A DNA stretch of 64,000 nt from Kribbella sp. ALI-6-A (lineage in GTDB: Bacteria > Actinomycetota > Actinomycetes > Propionibacteriales > Kribbellaceae). Below, piece by piece: positions 1 through 6,634 of this stretch. Under the pieces are notes generated by a model. That model saw only the letters and a list, made by a program, of their open reading frames with translations, had not been told where the DNA came from and did no database searches. The translations under genes and the position numbers were made by a program. The stretch's first letter is position 1. Every line of letters starts with the position of its first letter. The DNA lies in contig NZ_MTQN01000007.1 of NCBI RefSeq assembly GCF_001984195.1, forward strand, positions 62,001 to 126,000, read 5' to 3'.

Positions 1-545
1 TGCTGGAGAAGATCCTGACCCTGGTCGAGGTGCCGGTGCCGGACGGTCTGCTGACCGATGAGGTCGCCGCCCGCCGGGAGAACCTGGACCAGCAGCTCGG
101 CTACTCCGGGATGACCTTCGAGCAGTTCCTCGAGGGCGAGGAGCAGACCCAGGAAGAGTTCGACGAGGACCTGAAGAAGCGTTCCGCGGACGCGATCAAG
201 GCCCAGTTCGTGCTGGACCTGGTCGCCGAGCAGCAGGGTCTGAGCGTCAACGACCAGGAGCTGACCGAGCACATCGTCCGGCACGCGCAGCGTTCCGGCG
301 TCAGCCCGGACCAGTTCGCCCAGCACGCGGTCGAGAACAACCTCGTGCCGAGCCTGGTGTCCGAGGTCGTCCGCGGCAAGGCGCTGGCCTACCTGGTCGA
401 GAACGCCAAGGTCACCGACGCCTCCGGCAACGAGGTCGAGCTGAAGACGCTGCTGCCGGACGGCTCGTACGCCGACCCGGAGGCCGCCGAGACGACCGAG
501 GCCGCCGCCGAGGAGACCCCGGCCGAGGAGCCTGCGAAGGCCTGA
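1..545 (+). CDS. tig: Trigger factor, C-terminal part (5' end outside window)
   Basis: Ribosome-associated chaperone and peptidyl-prolyl isomerase that shields nascent chains at the exit tunnel. The reading frame is open from base 3 to the TGA at 543-545, so about 180 residues are present. The first ones (LEKILTLVEVPVPDGLL) match the junction into the helical C-terminal cradle. The rest fits the alpha-helical chaperone domain and ends in an acidic, Ala/Glu/Thr-rich tail typical of actinobacterial trigger factors. Position just upstream of clpP1P2-clpX is the classic tig-clp arrangement. The ribosome-binding and PPIase domains lie outside the window. A strong hairpin follows. Confidence 0.93.
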   Translation, partial: LEKILTLVEVPVPDGLLTDEVAARRENLDQQLGYSGMTFEQFLEGEEQTQEEFDEDLKKRSADAIKAQFVLDLVAEQQGLSVNDQELTEHIVRHAQRSGVSPDQFAQHAVENNLVPSLVSEVVRGKALAYLVENAKVTDASGNEVELKTLLPDGSYADPEAAETTEAAAEETPAEEPAKA

Positions 546-559
546 CGCACCCGAAGCAC

Positions 560-599
560 CGCCGACGCCCCGGAATCCCTGCGATCCGGGGCGTCGGTG
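560..599 (+). terminator. Rho-independent-type hairpin after tig
   Basis: A 15-bp stem (560-574 with 585-599, one G-U pair) and a 10-nt loop start 14 nt after the tig stop. There is no U-tract, as is common in high-GC actinomycetes. It lies between convergent tig and the aldo/keto reductase gene and could serve both strands. Confidence 0.75.
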
Positions 600-618
600 C
601 GTTCAGGGCGCGACGACC

Positions 619-662
619 GTACGGCGTACCGACGCGGCACGCGCCCGCGCGGTACGCCGTAC
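619..662. repeat. 12-bp perfect inverted repeat built from the GTACGGCGTAC word
   Basis: Arms GTACGGCGTACC (619-630) and GGTACGCCGTAC (651-662) are perfect reverse complements around a 20-nt GC-rich loop. The repeat sits just after the stop of the minus-strand aldo/keto reductase gene, so it may act as its terminator. Each arm is also a copy of an 11-bp palindromic word that recurs through the window. Confidence 0.65.
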
Positions 663-666
663 GAGC

Positions 667-1653
667 TCAGCCGGCCCGATCGAGGCGTTCCCGCTGCTCC
701 GGGCTGAGCTCCAGATCGACAGCCCCGAGGCTCTCCTCCAGTTGCGTCACCGATGACGCGCCGACGAGCGGGATGATCGGCAGCTCGCCGCCCATCAGCC
801 ACGCCAGCACCACCTGATTGGCCGTCGCGCCCGTCTCCCGGACCACCTCGTCCAGCACGATTCGCCGCGCCCGCGTCCCGGCATGGTCGTACAGCTCGCC
901 CAACGGCCGATCAGCGCGCACGTACGCCCCACTCAGCAGCGGCGTGTAGGCGACCAGCGCCAGCCCCGGCTCAGCGCGCAGATAGCTCAGCAGTTGCCCG
1001 TCGGTGACCCCGATGCTCCCGTCCCGCGAGCGCAGTCCCGCTTGGTCGGTCCGCGCCCGGAAGTACGTGTGGTGATGCTGCAGCACCTCACAGCCAGGCA
1101 GACCCAACCGAGCCGCGATCGACCTGGCTCGCTCGAACTGCCATGCCCAATAGTTGCTCAATCCAACCAGTCCGACCGTGCCCTCGGCGGCCAGCGTGCC
1201 GAACGCCTCCACCTGGTCCTCCAGCGGCACCGCGGGATCGGGAACGTGGGCGTAGTAGACGTCGATCCGGTCGCGGCCCAGGTTGTCCAGGCTGCGTTCC
1301 GCCGACTCCTTGATCACCTTCGGGGCCAGTCCTTCGAGGTCCTCGGTGAGTTGCTTGGCCGGTCGCGGCGGCCGTCCACCCACCTTGGTCGCGATCGTGA
1401 GCTCGTCGCCCAGGCCGCGGCTACGCAGCCAGCGGCCGAGCAGTTGCTCGCTCTCGCCGCCCTGCGTGCCGTTGACCCAGAACGCGTAGTTGTTGGCGGT
1501 GTCGACGAACGTGCCGCCCGCCTCGACGTACCGGTCGAGGATCGCGTACGACGTCGCCTCGTCGGTGGTGGTGCCCATCAGCATGGCGCCGAGCGCGAGT
1601 TGGCTCACCCGGCGGCTGCGGGCCGGGTCGGTTCCCAGTGTCAGATAACGCAT
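667..1653 (-). CDS. Aldo/keto reductase
   Basis: NAD(P)H-dependent oxidoreductase of the AKR superfamily, 328 aa, cytosolic, physiological substrate unknown. The catalytic tetrad is visible: Asp51 and Tyr56 (DTANNY), Lys90 (ATKVGG) and His136 (YYAHVPDP), plus the VGLSNY strand and the C-terminal GASSVTQLEESLGA cofactor segment. The ATG at 1653 has no Shine-Dalgarno sequence, and a -10-like TGTGCT lies 6 nt upstream, so the message is probably leaderless. The promoter region carries a MerR-type dyad (separate entry) although no merR gene lies nearby. Transcribed convergently with tig. Confidence 0.85.
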   Translation of the reverse strand: MRYLTLGTDPARSRRVSQLALGAMLMGTTTDEATSYAILDRYVEAGGTFVDTANNYAFWVNGTQGGESEQLLGRWLRSRGLGDELTIATKVGGRPPRPAKQLTEDLEGLAPKVIKESAERSLDNLGRDRIDVYYAHVPDPAVPLEDQVEAFGTLAAEGTVGLVGLSNYWAWQFERARSIAARLGLPGCEVLQHHHTYFRARTDQAGLRSRDGSIGVTDGQLLSYLRAEPGLALVAYTPLLSGAYVRADRPLGELYDHAGTRARRIVLDEVVRETGATANQVVLAWLMGGELPIIPLVGASSVTQLEESLGAVDLELSPEQRERLDRAG

Positions 1654-1659
1654 GTCGCC

Positions 1660-1690
1660 AGCACACCGGCTAGACCTCGCTCTAGGTCAA
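1660..1690 (-). promoter_or_regulatory. MerR-type promoter with overlapping dyads before the aldo/keto reductase
   Basis: On the minus strand a -35 TTGACC (1690-1685) and a weak -10 TGTGCT (1665-1660) are separated by 19 bp. The spacer holds two interleaved dyads: CTAGA-N6-TCTAG (1670-1685) and GACCT-N6-AGGTC (1673-1688). An over-long spacer with a dyad between -35 and -10 is the hallmark of promoters untwisted by MerR-family activators. The regulator itself is not in the window. Confidence 0.5.
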
Positions 1691-1768
1691 CCCCGACACG
1701 GACCGCGACAGCCCGCGTACGCCGTACTCACGGACCGCCGCGACGCCGTACCGGCGTACCGGTTGCGG

Positions 1769-1782
1769 ATTCGCTCAGGGCG
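1769..1782 (+). promoter_or_regulatory. Probable upstream ClgR site (one mismatch)
   Basis: ATTCGC-N5-GCG differs at one position from GTTCGC-N5-GCG, the operator I recall for Streptomyces ClgR, activator of clp and lon genes. It lies 23 bp (about two helical turns) upstream of a perfect match, as expected for cooperative binding. Confidence 0.45.
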
Positions 1783-1791
1783 GAGGAGGTG

Positions 1792-1805
1792 CGCCGTGAG
1801 CGAAC
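1792..1805 (-). promoter_or_regulatory. Probable ClgR operator of clpP1P2 (perfect consensus)
   Basis: CGC-N5-GCGAAC is an exact match, in reverse orientation, to the GTTCGC-N5-GCG operator of the stress activator ClgR. Its centre is about 58 bp upstream of the likely leaderless clpP1 start, a normal position for an activator that contacts RNA polymerase from upstream of -35. Confidence 0.6.
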
Positions 1806-1820
1806 ACCTGCCCACCGGCC

Positions 1821-1849
1821 TTAGCTCTGTCGCCGTCGCCCAGTAATGT
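1821..1849 (+). promoter_or_regulatory. Putative clpP1P2 promoter
   Basis: TTAGCT (1821-1826), a 17-bp spacer and TAATGT (1844-1849) form a weak sigma-A-like promoter. The -10 ends only 7 nt before the clpP1 GTG, implying a leaderless transcript. A weak core promoter fits dependence on an activator bound at 1792-1805. Confidence 0.45.
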
Positions 1850-1856
1850 CGGCTTC

Positions 1857-2480
1857 GTGAACGAGACATTTGCAGCCAGCCCCACCGCCGCGGGCGGCAA
1901 CGGATCCGGCGGACTCGACGACCACATCTACCAGCGCCTGCTCAGCAACCGGATCATCTTCCTGGGGTCCGAGGTTCGCGACGACAACGCGAACGCGATC
2001 TGCGCTCAGATGCTGCTCCTCAACGCCGAGGACCCCAACAAGGACATCTGGCTGTACATCAACTCGCCGGGTGGTTCGGTGGACTCCGGCATGGCGATCT
2101 ACGACACCATGCAGTGGATCTCGAACGACGTCGCGACGGTCGGCATGGGCCTGGCCGCGTCGATGGGACAGTTCCTGCTCTGCGCCGGCGCGAAGAACAA
2201 GCGCTTCGCCCTGCCGCACGCGCGGATCATGATGCACCAGCCGTCCGGCGGCATGGGTGGTACGGCCTCCGACATCAAGATCCAGGCGCAGCAGTCGCTG
2301 CACATCAAGGCGCAGCTGTTCAAGCTGATCGCCGAGCACACCGGCCAGCCGCTGGAGCAGGTCGAGACCGACGCCGACCGGGACCGCTGGTTCACCGCGG
2401 ACCAGGCCAAGGAGTACGGCTTCATCGACCACGTCGTGGCCAGCGCCGCCCAGCTCACCAGCGGCAGCCCGAACTCCTGA
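1857..2480 (+). CDS. clpP1: ATP-dependent Clp protease proteolytic subunit 1
   Basis: Serine peptidase (S14) forming, with ClpP2, the two-ring barrel fed by ClpX or ClpC; degrades regulatory and damaged proteins. 207 aa. The triad is Ser102 (GLAASMGQ), His127 (MMHQP) and about Asp172 (VETDADRD), with the YINSPGGSV oxyanion strand. The GTG at 1857 lacks a Shine-Dalgarno sequence and follows a -10-like TAATGT by 7 nt. clpP2 begins 32 nt after the stop, so the pair is one transcription unit, as in other actinobacteria where the two subunits co-assemble. Likely ClgR-activated. Confidence 0.96.
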   Translation: MNETFAASPTAAGGNGSGGLDDHIYQRLLSNRIIFLGSEVRDDNANAICAQMLLLNAEDPNKDIWLYINSPGGSVDSGMAIYDTMQWISNDVATVGMGLAASMGQFLLCAGAKNKRFALPHARIMMHQPSGGMGGTASDIKIQAQQSLHIKAQLFKLIAEHTGQPLEQVETDADRDRWFTADQAKEYGFIDHVVASAAQLTSGSPNS

Positions 2481-2512
2481 TCTCCCACTTCCTTCGTTAG
2501 GACTGGATACAC

Positions 2513-3124
2513 ATGAACTACTTCATCCCGCAGTGGGAGGAGCGCACGTCGTACGGCATGCGCCGGGTCGACCCCTACACCAAGCTGTTCGAGGAGCGCA
2601 CGATCTTCCTCGGCACTCCGATCACCGACGAGATCGCGAACGCCGTGATGGCACAGCTGCTGTGCCTGGAGTCGATGGACGCCGATCGCGACATCAGCAT
2701 CTACATCAACTCCCCGGGCGGCTCGTTCACGGCGCTGACCGCGATCTACGACACGATCCGCTACATCAAGTCCGACGTGCAGACGGTCTGCCTCGGCCAG
2801 GCGGCCTCGGCCGCGGCCGTGCTGCTCGCCGCCGGTACGCCGGGTAAGCGGATGGCCCTGCCGAACAGCCGGATCATCATCCACCAGCCGGCCACCGAGG
2901 GCACCTACGGCCAGTCCAGCGACATCGAGATCCAGGCGAACGAGATCCTGCGCCTGCGCTCGCTGCTGGAGAAGATGCTCAGCGACGCCAGCGGCAAGGA
3001 CATCGAAGAGGTGTCCCGCGACATCGAGCGCGACAAGTTCCTGACCGCCGAGCAGGCCGTGCAGTACGGCCTGATCGACTCGGTCCTGGAGTCGCGCAAG
3101 ACCCCGGTGCCGATCGGCGCCTGA
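2513..3124 (+). CDS. clpP2: ATP-dependent Clp protease proteolytic subunit 2
   Basis: Second ClpP ring subunit, 203 aa, partner of the product just upstream. Catalytic Ser99 (GQAASAAAV), His124 (IIIHQPA) and Asp170 (VSRDIERD) are present. The core resembles the upstream paralogue closely enough that the order P1 then P2 is assigned by position. The ATG at 2513 is preceded by GTTAGGA. A perfect 11-bp hairpin follows 20 nt after the stop, separating this unit from clpX. Confidence 0.96.
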   Translation: MNYFIPQWEERTSYGMRRVDPYTKLFEERTIFLGTPITDEIANAVMAQLLCLESMDADRDISIYINSPGGSFTALTAIYDTIRYIKSDVQTVCLGQAASAAAVLLAAGTPGKRMALPNSRIIIHQPATEGTYGQSSDIEIQANEILRLRSLLEKMLSDASGKDIEEVSRDIERDKFLTAEQAVQYGLIDSVLESRKTPVPIGA

Positions 3125-3144
3125 CCCGGTCGGTGGCCCGCCGA

Positions 3145-3170
3145 CGGCCCCGGTGTGCGCACCGGGGCCG
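3145..3170 (+). terminator. Hairpin terminator after clpP2
   Basis: Perfect 11-bp all-GC-rich stem (3145-3155 with 3160-3170) with a TGCG tetraloop, no U-tract. It ends the clpP1P2 unit, so clpX likely needs its own promoter. Confidence 0.7.
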
Positions 3171-3215
3171 CGGTTGCGCCGTAGGATCCGGCGGACGGCT
3201 CGTCAAGGGCCTCCC

Positions 3216-3229
3216 GTTCGCCACAGGCG
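3216..3229 (+). promoter_or_regulatory. Probable ClgR operator upstream of clpX (perfect consensus)
   Basis: GTTCGC-CACAG-GCG matches the ClgR consensus GTTCGC-N5-GCG exactly and lies 131 bp upstream of the clpX GTG, after the clpP2 terminator. Together with the site before clpP1 it suggests joint stress control of the protease and its unfoldase. Confidence 0.55.
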
Positions 3230-3360
3230 TACTCGCGACGCTGTGGACAGGGCAGCGGTTCGGCCCGGGGCGGGGTACCGTCGGAACAAGGTCCGAGACG
3301 GCGAACAGTTTTCAGGGTCGCTCGGCCGGCCTCAGCTAGTGAGAGAAGGGATCTGTCCCG

Positions 3361-4656
3361 GTGGCACGCATAGGTGACGGCGGCGACCTGCTCAAGTGCT
3401 CGTTCTGCGGGAAGAGCCAGAAGCAGGTCAAGAAGCTCATCGCCGGTCCCGGCGTCTACATCTGCGACGAATGCATCGATCTCTGCAACGAGATCATCGA
3501 GGAGGAGCTGAACGAGGGCTCCGAGGTCGGTCTGACGGAACTGCCCAAGCCCCGTGAGATCTACGACTTCCTCAACGCGTACGTCGTCGGACAGGACGTT
3601 GCCAAGAAGGCGCTGGCGGTTGCGGTCTACAACCACTACAAGCGCGTCCGCGACGGCCAGGGCAGCGCGACTGCCGGCCGGCACGCGAAGGACGAGGCCG
3701 TCGAGCTGGCCAAGTCGAACATCCTGCTGATCGGCCCGACCGGGTGCGGCAAGACCTACCTGGCCCAGACGCTCGCCCGGATGCTGAACGTTCCGTTCGC
3801 CATCGCGGACGCGACCGCCCTGACCGAGGCCGGGTACGTCGGCGAGGACGTCGAGAACATTCTGCTGAAGCTGATCCAGGCGGCCGACTACGACGTCAAG
3901 AAGGCCGAGACCGGGATCATCTACATCGACGAGGTCGACAAGATCGCTCGCAAGAGCGAGAACCCGTCGATCACCCGGGACGTGTCTGGTGAGGGCGTCC
4001 AGCAGGCGTTGCTGAAGATCCTGGAAGGTACGACGGCCTCGGTGCCGCCGCAGGGTGGCCGTAAGCACCCGCACCAGGAGTTCATCCAGATCGACACCAC
4101 CAACGTGCTGTTCATCGTCGGTGGCGCGTTCGCGGGTCTGGAGCACATGGTCGAGCAGCGGGTCGGCAAGAAGACCCTCGGCTTCAGCATGAGCAACGAG
4201 GCCGAGGCGCCGCGCGAAGCCGGTGGCTACGCCGACGTGATGCCCGAGGACCTGCTGAAGTTCGGGCTGATCCCCGAGTTCATCGGCCGGCTCCCGGTGA
4301 TCACCACCGTCTCGCCGCTGGACCGGGACGCGCTGATCAAGATCCTGTCGGAGCCGAAGAACGCGCTGGTCAAGCAGTACCGGCGGTTGTTCGAGATCGA
4401 CAACGTCGAGCTCGAGTTCAGCGAGGACGCGGTCGAGGCGATCGCCGACCAGGCGCTGCTGCGCGGCACCGGTGCTCGTGGTCTGCGCGCGATCATGGAA
4501 GAAGTCCTGCTCAACGTGATGTACGAGGTGCCGAGCCGCGAGGACGTCGCCAAGGTCGTCGTCACCGGCGAGGTCGTGCTGGAGAACGTCAACCCGACAC
4601 TGATCCCGCGCGACCAGATCGAGCGCAAGCGCGAACGGCGCGAGAAGACCGCCTGA
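3361..4656 (+). CDS. clpX: ATP-dependent Clp protease ATP-binding subunit ClpX
   Basis: AAA+ unfoldase that recognises substrates and threads them into ClpP1P2. 431 aa, normal length. The N-terminal zinc-binding domain has Cys13, Cys16, Cys35 and Cys38. The AAA+ module follows, with Walker A GPTGCGKT near residues 125-132, Walker [10 protein letters not shown] near 187-195, the pore motif GYVGEDVE and the IGF-type ClpP-docking loop region. The GTG at 3361 follows GAGAAGGGA by about 7 nt. The strong terminator after the stop marks the end of the unit. Confidence 0.97.
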   Translation: MARIGDGGDLLKCSFCGKSQKQVKKLIAGPGVYICDECIDLCNEIIEEELNEGSEVGLTELPKPREIYDFLNAYVVGQDVAKKALAVAVYNHYKRVRDGQGSATAGRHAKDEAVELAKSNILLIGPTGCGKTYLAQTLARMLNVPFAIADATALTEAGYVGEDVENILLKLIQAADYDVKKAETGIIYIDEVDKIARKSENPSITRDVSGEGVQQALLKILEGTTASVPPQGGRKHPHQEFIQIDTTNVLFIVGGAFAGLEHMVEQRVGKKTLGFSMSNEAEAPREAGGYADVMPEDLLKFGLIPEFIGRLPVITTVSPLDRDALIKILSEPKNALVKQYRRLFEIDNVELEFSEDAVEAIADQALLRGTGARGLRAIMEEVLLNVMYEVPSREDVAKVVVTGEVVLENVNPTLIPRDQIERKRERREKTA

Positions 4657-4677
4657 GCTGGGTTGTTCGTTCGGCCG

Positions 4678-4721
4678 GAGGCGGGTGTCCGCTGCGAGGC
4701 GGATGCCGGCCTCAGCCTTTT
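4678..4721 (+). terminator. Intrinsic terminator after clpX
   Basis: A 15-bp stem (4678-4692 with 4699-4713; one mismatch, two G-U pairs), a 6-nt loop, and a short CTTTT run at 4717-4721. One of the few hairpins here with a real T-tract. Confidence 0.75.
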
Positions 4722-4802
4722 GGTGGACGCGTGCGGAGGCATCTGTTGCCTAGCGTCGGAGTGAGGGTGCCGCTCGCGCCCGTCCACCAGTGAGGGAGAA
4801 CC

Positions 4803-6587
4803 GTGCGAAGAACCACGAGGACCACTCTGACCCTGGCCGTCGCCGCCGCCCTGACCGTCCCGGCGGCGTTCGCGCCCGTCGCCGGCGCGGCGACCACGTC
4901 GTCGTCCGGCGCTCAGGCCGCCTCCGGCCTGCAGGCTTCGTCCGACGCGCAGCTCTCGTCCGACGCCCAGCTCTCGTCCGGCCCGCGGGCCTCGTCGGGC
5001 TCGGCGGCCGACGAGGCGCTGGTACGGCGCGAAGCCGCGAAGGCCGCGCGCGTCGCCGTACCGAAGATCGCGTGGAAGAGCTGCGGGGCCGCGCCGGCGC
5101 TGGCCAAGTTCCAGTGCGCGTCGGTCGAGGTGCCGACCGACTACGACCGGCCGCGGGGCGCCACCACCACGATCGCGTTGACCCGGCTGCCGGCCGCCGA
5201 ACCGGCTGAGCGGATCGGGACCCTGTTCACCAACCCGGGCGGGCCCGGTGGACCCGGAATCGGCTTCGTCCAGCAGTTCGCCGAGGTCGCGTACTCGCCC
5301 GAGGTGCGGGCCAAGTTCGACATCCTCGGCTTCGACCCGCGGGGTGTCGGGCAGTCCGACCCGGTGACCTGCTTCCCGACCGCCGCCGAGGAGAACGCCG
5401 CGTTCACCGGGATCGAGCCGTTCCCGATCACCCCGGCCGAGACCTCGGCGTACACGCGCGCGATGCTGCGTGCCGCGGTCGGCTGCATGACGACGTCGCC
5501 GGACCGGCTGACGCACTACTCGACCGCGAATGGTGCCCGGGACATGGATCTGCTCCGGCGTGCGGTCGGCGACAAGTTGCTGAGCTACGCCGGCTACTCG
5601 TACGGCACGTACCTCGGCGCGACGTACGCCAAGCTCTTCCCGGGCAACGTGCGCGCGCTGGTGCTGGACGGGACGCTGTCGCCGGAGTGGTACTCGGGTT
5701 CGGACGGTGACCGGCGGCCGATCGGCGTACGGCTTCGGCAGGGCGAGGGATCGGCGGACACGTTCCAGCAGTTCCTTGCCCAGTGCAAGCAAGCGGGTGC
5801 CGAGCGGTGCGCTCTGGCCGCGCAGGGTGACCCGGGGACTGTGGTCGAGAACCTGCTTCAGCGACTGAAGACGGATCCGGTGGAGATCCCGTTGCCCGAC
5901 GGGACGACGATGAAGATCACGTACCAGACCGCCGTCTTCCTGATCTTCCAGAGCCTCTACTCGCCGCTGGCGTGGACGGACCTGGCCGCGACGCTGGCTG
6001 CACTCAACACACCGGCTGCCGCGCGCGCCGCGAAGTCCACGGTCGCCGCGAAGGTGCTGGGCGAGTGGAACCGGCGTCAGGAGGAGTACAGCGGTCTCGG
6101 CTCCGCACTCCAGCTGTGCATCGAGGCGCGCCACTCGGGGCGGCCGTTCGCGTACTCGCAGTTCGCCGCGGACGCGAACCGGCGGGCCCCGCACTTCGGC
6201 GCCCTGCGCGCGTGGGTCGGACTCCCGTGCGAGTTCATGCCGGTCCGCGACACCGACGCGTTCCTCGGCCCGTGGAACCTGTCGGTCACGTCGCCGGTCC
6301 TGGTCTTCGGCACCCGGCACGACCCGGCCACGCCGTACCAGGCGACCCGGCCGTACGCCGATCTGTACCCGGACGCGCGGATGGTCACGGTCGAGGGCTA
6401 CGGCCACGGCACGATCGGGATCAGCTCATGCGCGGATCGCAAGATCACCGATTACCTGGTCCAGTTGAAGGCGCCGGCCGACAACTCGACCTGTACGCAG
6501 GACTACAAGCCGTTCACGCCGCTGGCCAACTCCCGGGCAGCGGCCGCGAAGCCGGCGTTGGATCTCGCCGCTTTCGGTTCGTTCTGA
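4803..6587 (+). CDS. Secreted alpha/beta hydrolase, TAP-like (tripeptidyl aminopeptidase/SlpD-type)
   Basis: Exported serine hydrolase of the Streptomyces tripeptidyl-aminopeptidase family, releasing N-terminal tri- or dipeptides outside the cell. 594 aa. A signal peptide (MRRTTRT then a hydrophobic run ending at AGA near residue 29) is followed by a Ser/Ala linker with three repeats of the type SSDAQLS, then the hydrolase fold. Nucleophile Ser266 in GYSYG, probable acid Asp507 (GTRHDP), His535 (GYGHG), and the C-terminal TAP-like domain with a Cys pair. The GTG at 4803 follows GAGGGAGAA. Monocistronic, bounded by terminators on both sides. The exact peptidase specificity is inferred from the family. 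Confidence 0.82.
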   Translation: MRRTTRTTLTLAVAAALTVPAAFAPVAGAATTSSSGAQAASGLQASSDAQLSSDAQLSSGPRASSGSAADEALVRREAAKAARVAVPKIAWKSCGAAPALAKFQCASVEVPTDYDRPRGATTTIALTRLPAAEPAERIGTLFTNPGGPGGPGIGFVQQFAEVAYSPEVRAKFDILGFDPRGVGQSDPVTCFPTAAEENAAFTGIEPFPITPAETSAYTRAMLRAAVGCMTTSPDRLTHYSTANGARDMDLLRRAVGDKLLSYAGYSYGTYLGATYAKLFPGNVRALVLDGTLSPEWYSGSDGDRRPIGVRLRQGEGSADTFQQFLAQCKQAGAERCALAAQGDPGTVVENLLQRLKTDPVEIPLPDGTTMKITYQTAVFLIFQSLYSPLAWTDLAATLAALNTPAAARAAKSTVAAKVLGEWNRRQEEYSGLGSALQLCIEARHSGRPFAYSQFAADANRRAPHFGALRAWVGLPCEFMPVRDTDAFLGPWNLSVTSPVLVFGTRHDPATPYQATRPYADLYPDARMVTVEGYGHGTIGISSCADRKITDYLVQLKAPADNSTCTQDYKPFTPLANSRAAAAKPALDLAAFGSF

Positions 6588-6591
6588 GCGA

Positions 6592-6630
6592 AGCCGCCGG
6601 TCCCTTGTGTTGCGCGGGGGACCGGCGGCT
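6592..6630. terminator. Bidirectional terminator between convergent genes
   Basis: Perfect 13-bp stem (6592-6604 with 6618-6630), 13-nt loop. It lies 5 nt after the hydrolase stop and 4 nt after the end of the facing minus-strand gene, so it can serve both; CCCTTTACTT follows on the plus strand. Confidence 0.75.
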
Positions 6631-6634
6631 CCCT

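Noticed and set aside
3301..3306. Additional ClgR half-site GCGAAC closer to clpX
   Set aside because: The other half (CGC at the right distance) is absent; only the site at 3216-3229 is complete.
4227..6407. 726-aa open frame on the minus strand opposite clpX and the TAP hydrolase
   Set aside because: High-GC antisense shadow: Arg/Gly/Val-rich composition, no motif, and it runs across two well-supported genes and a terminator.
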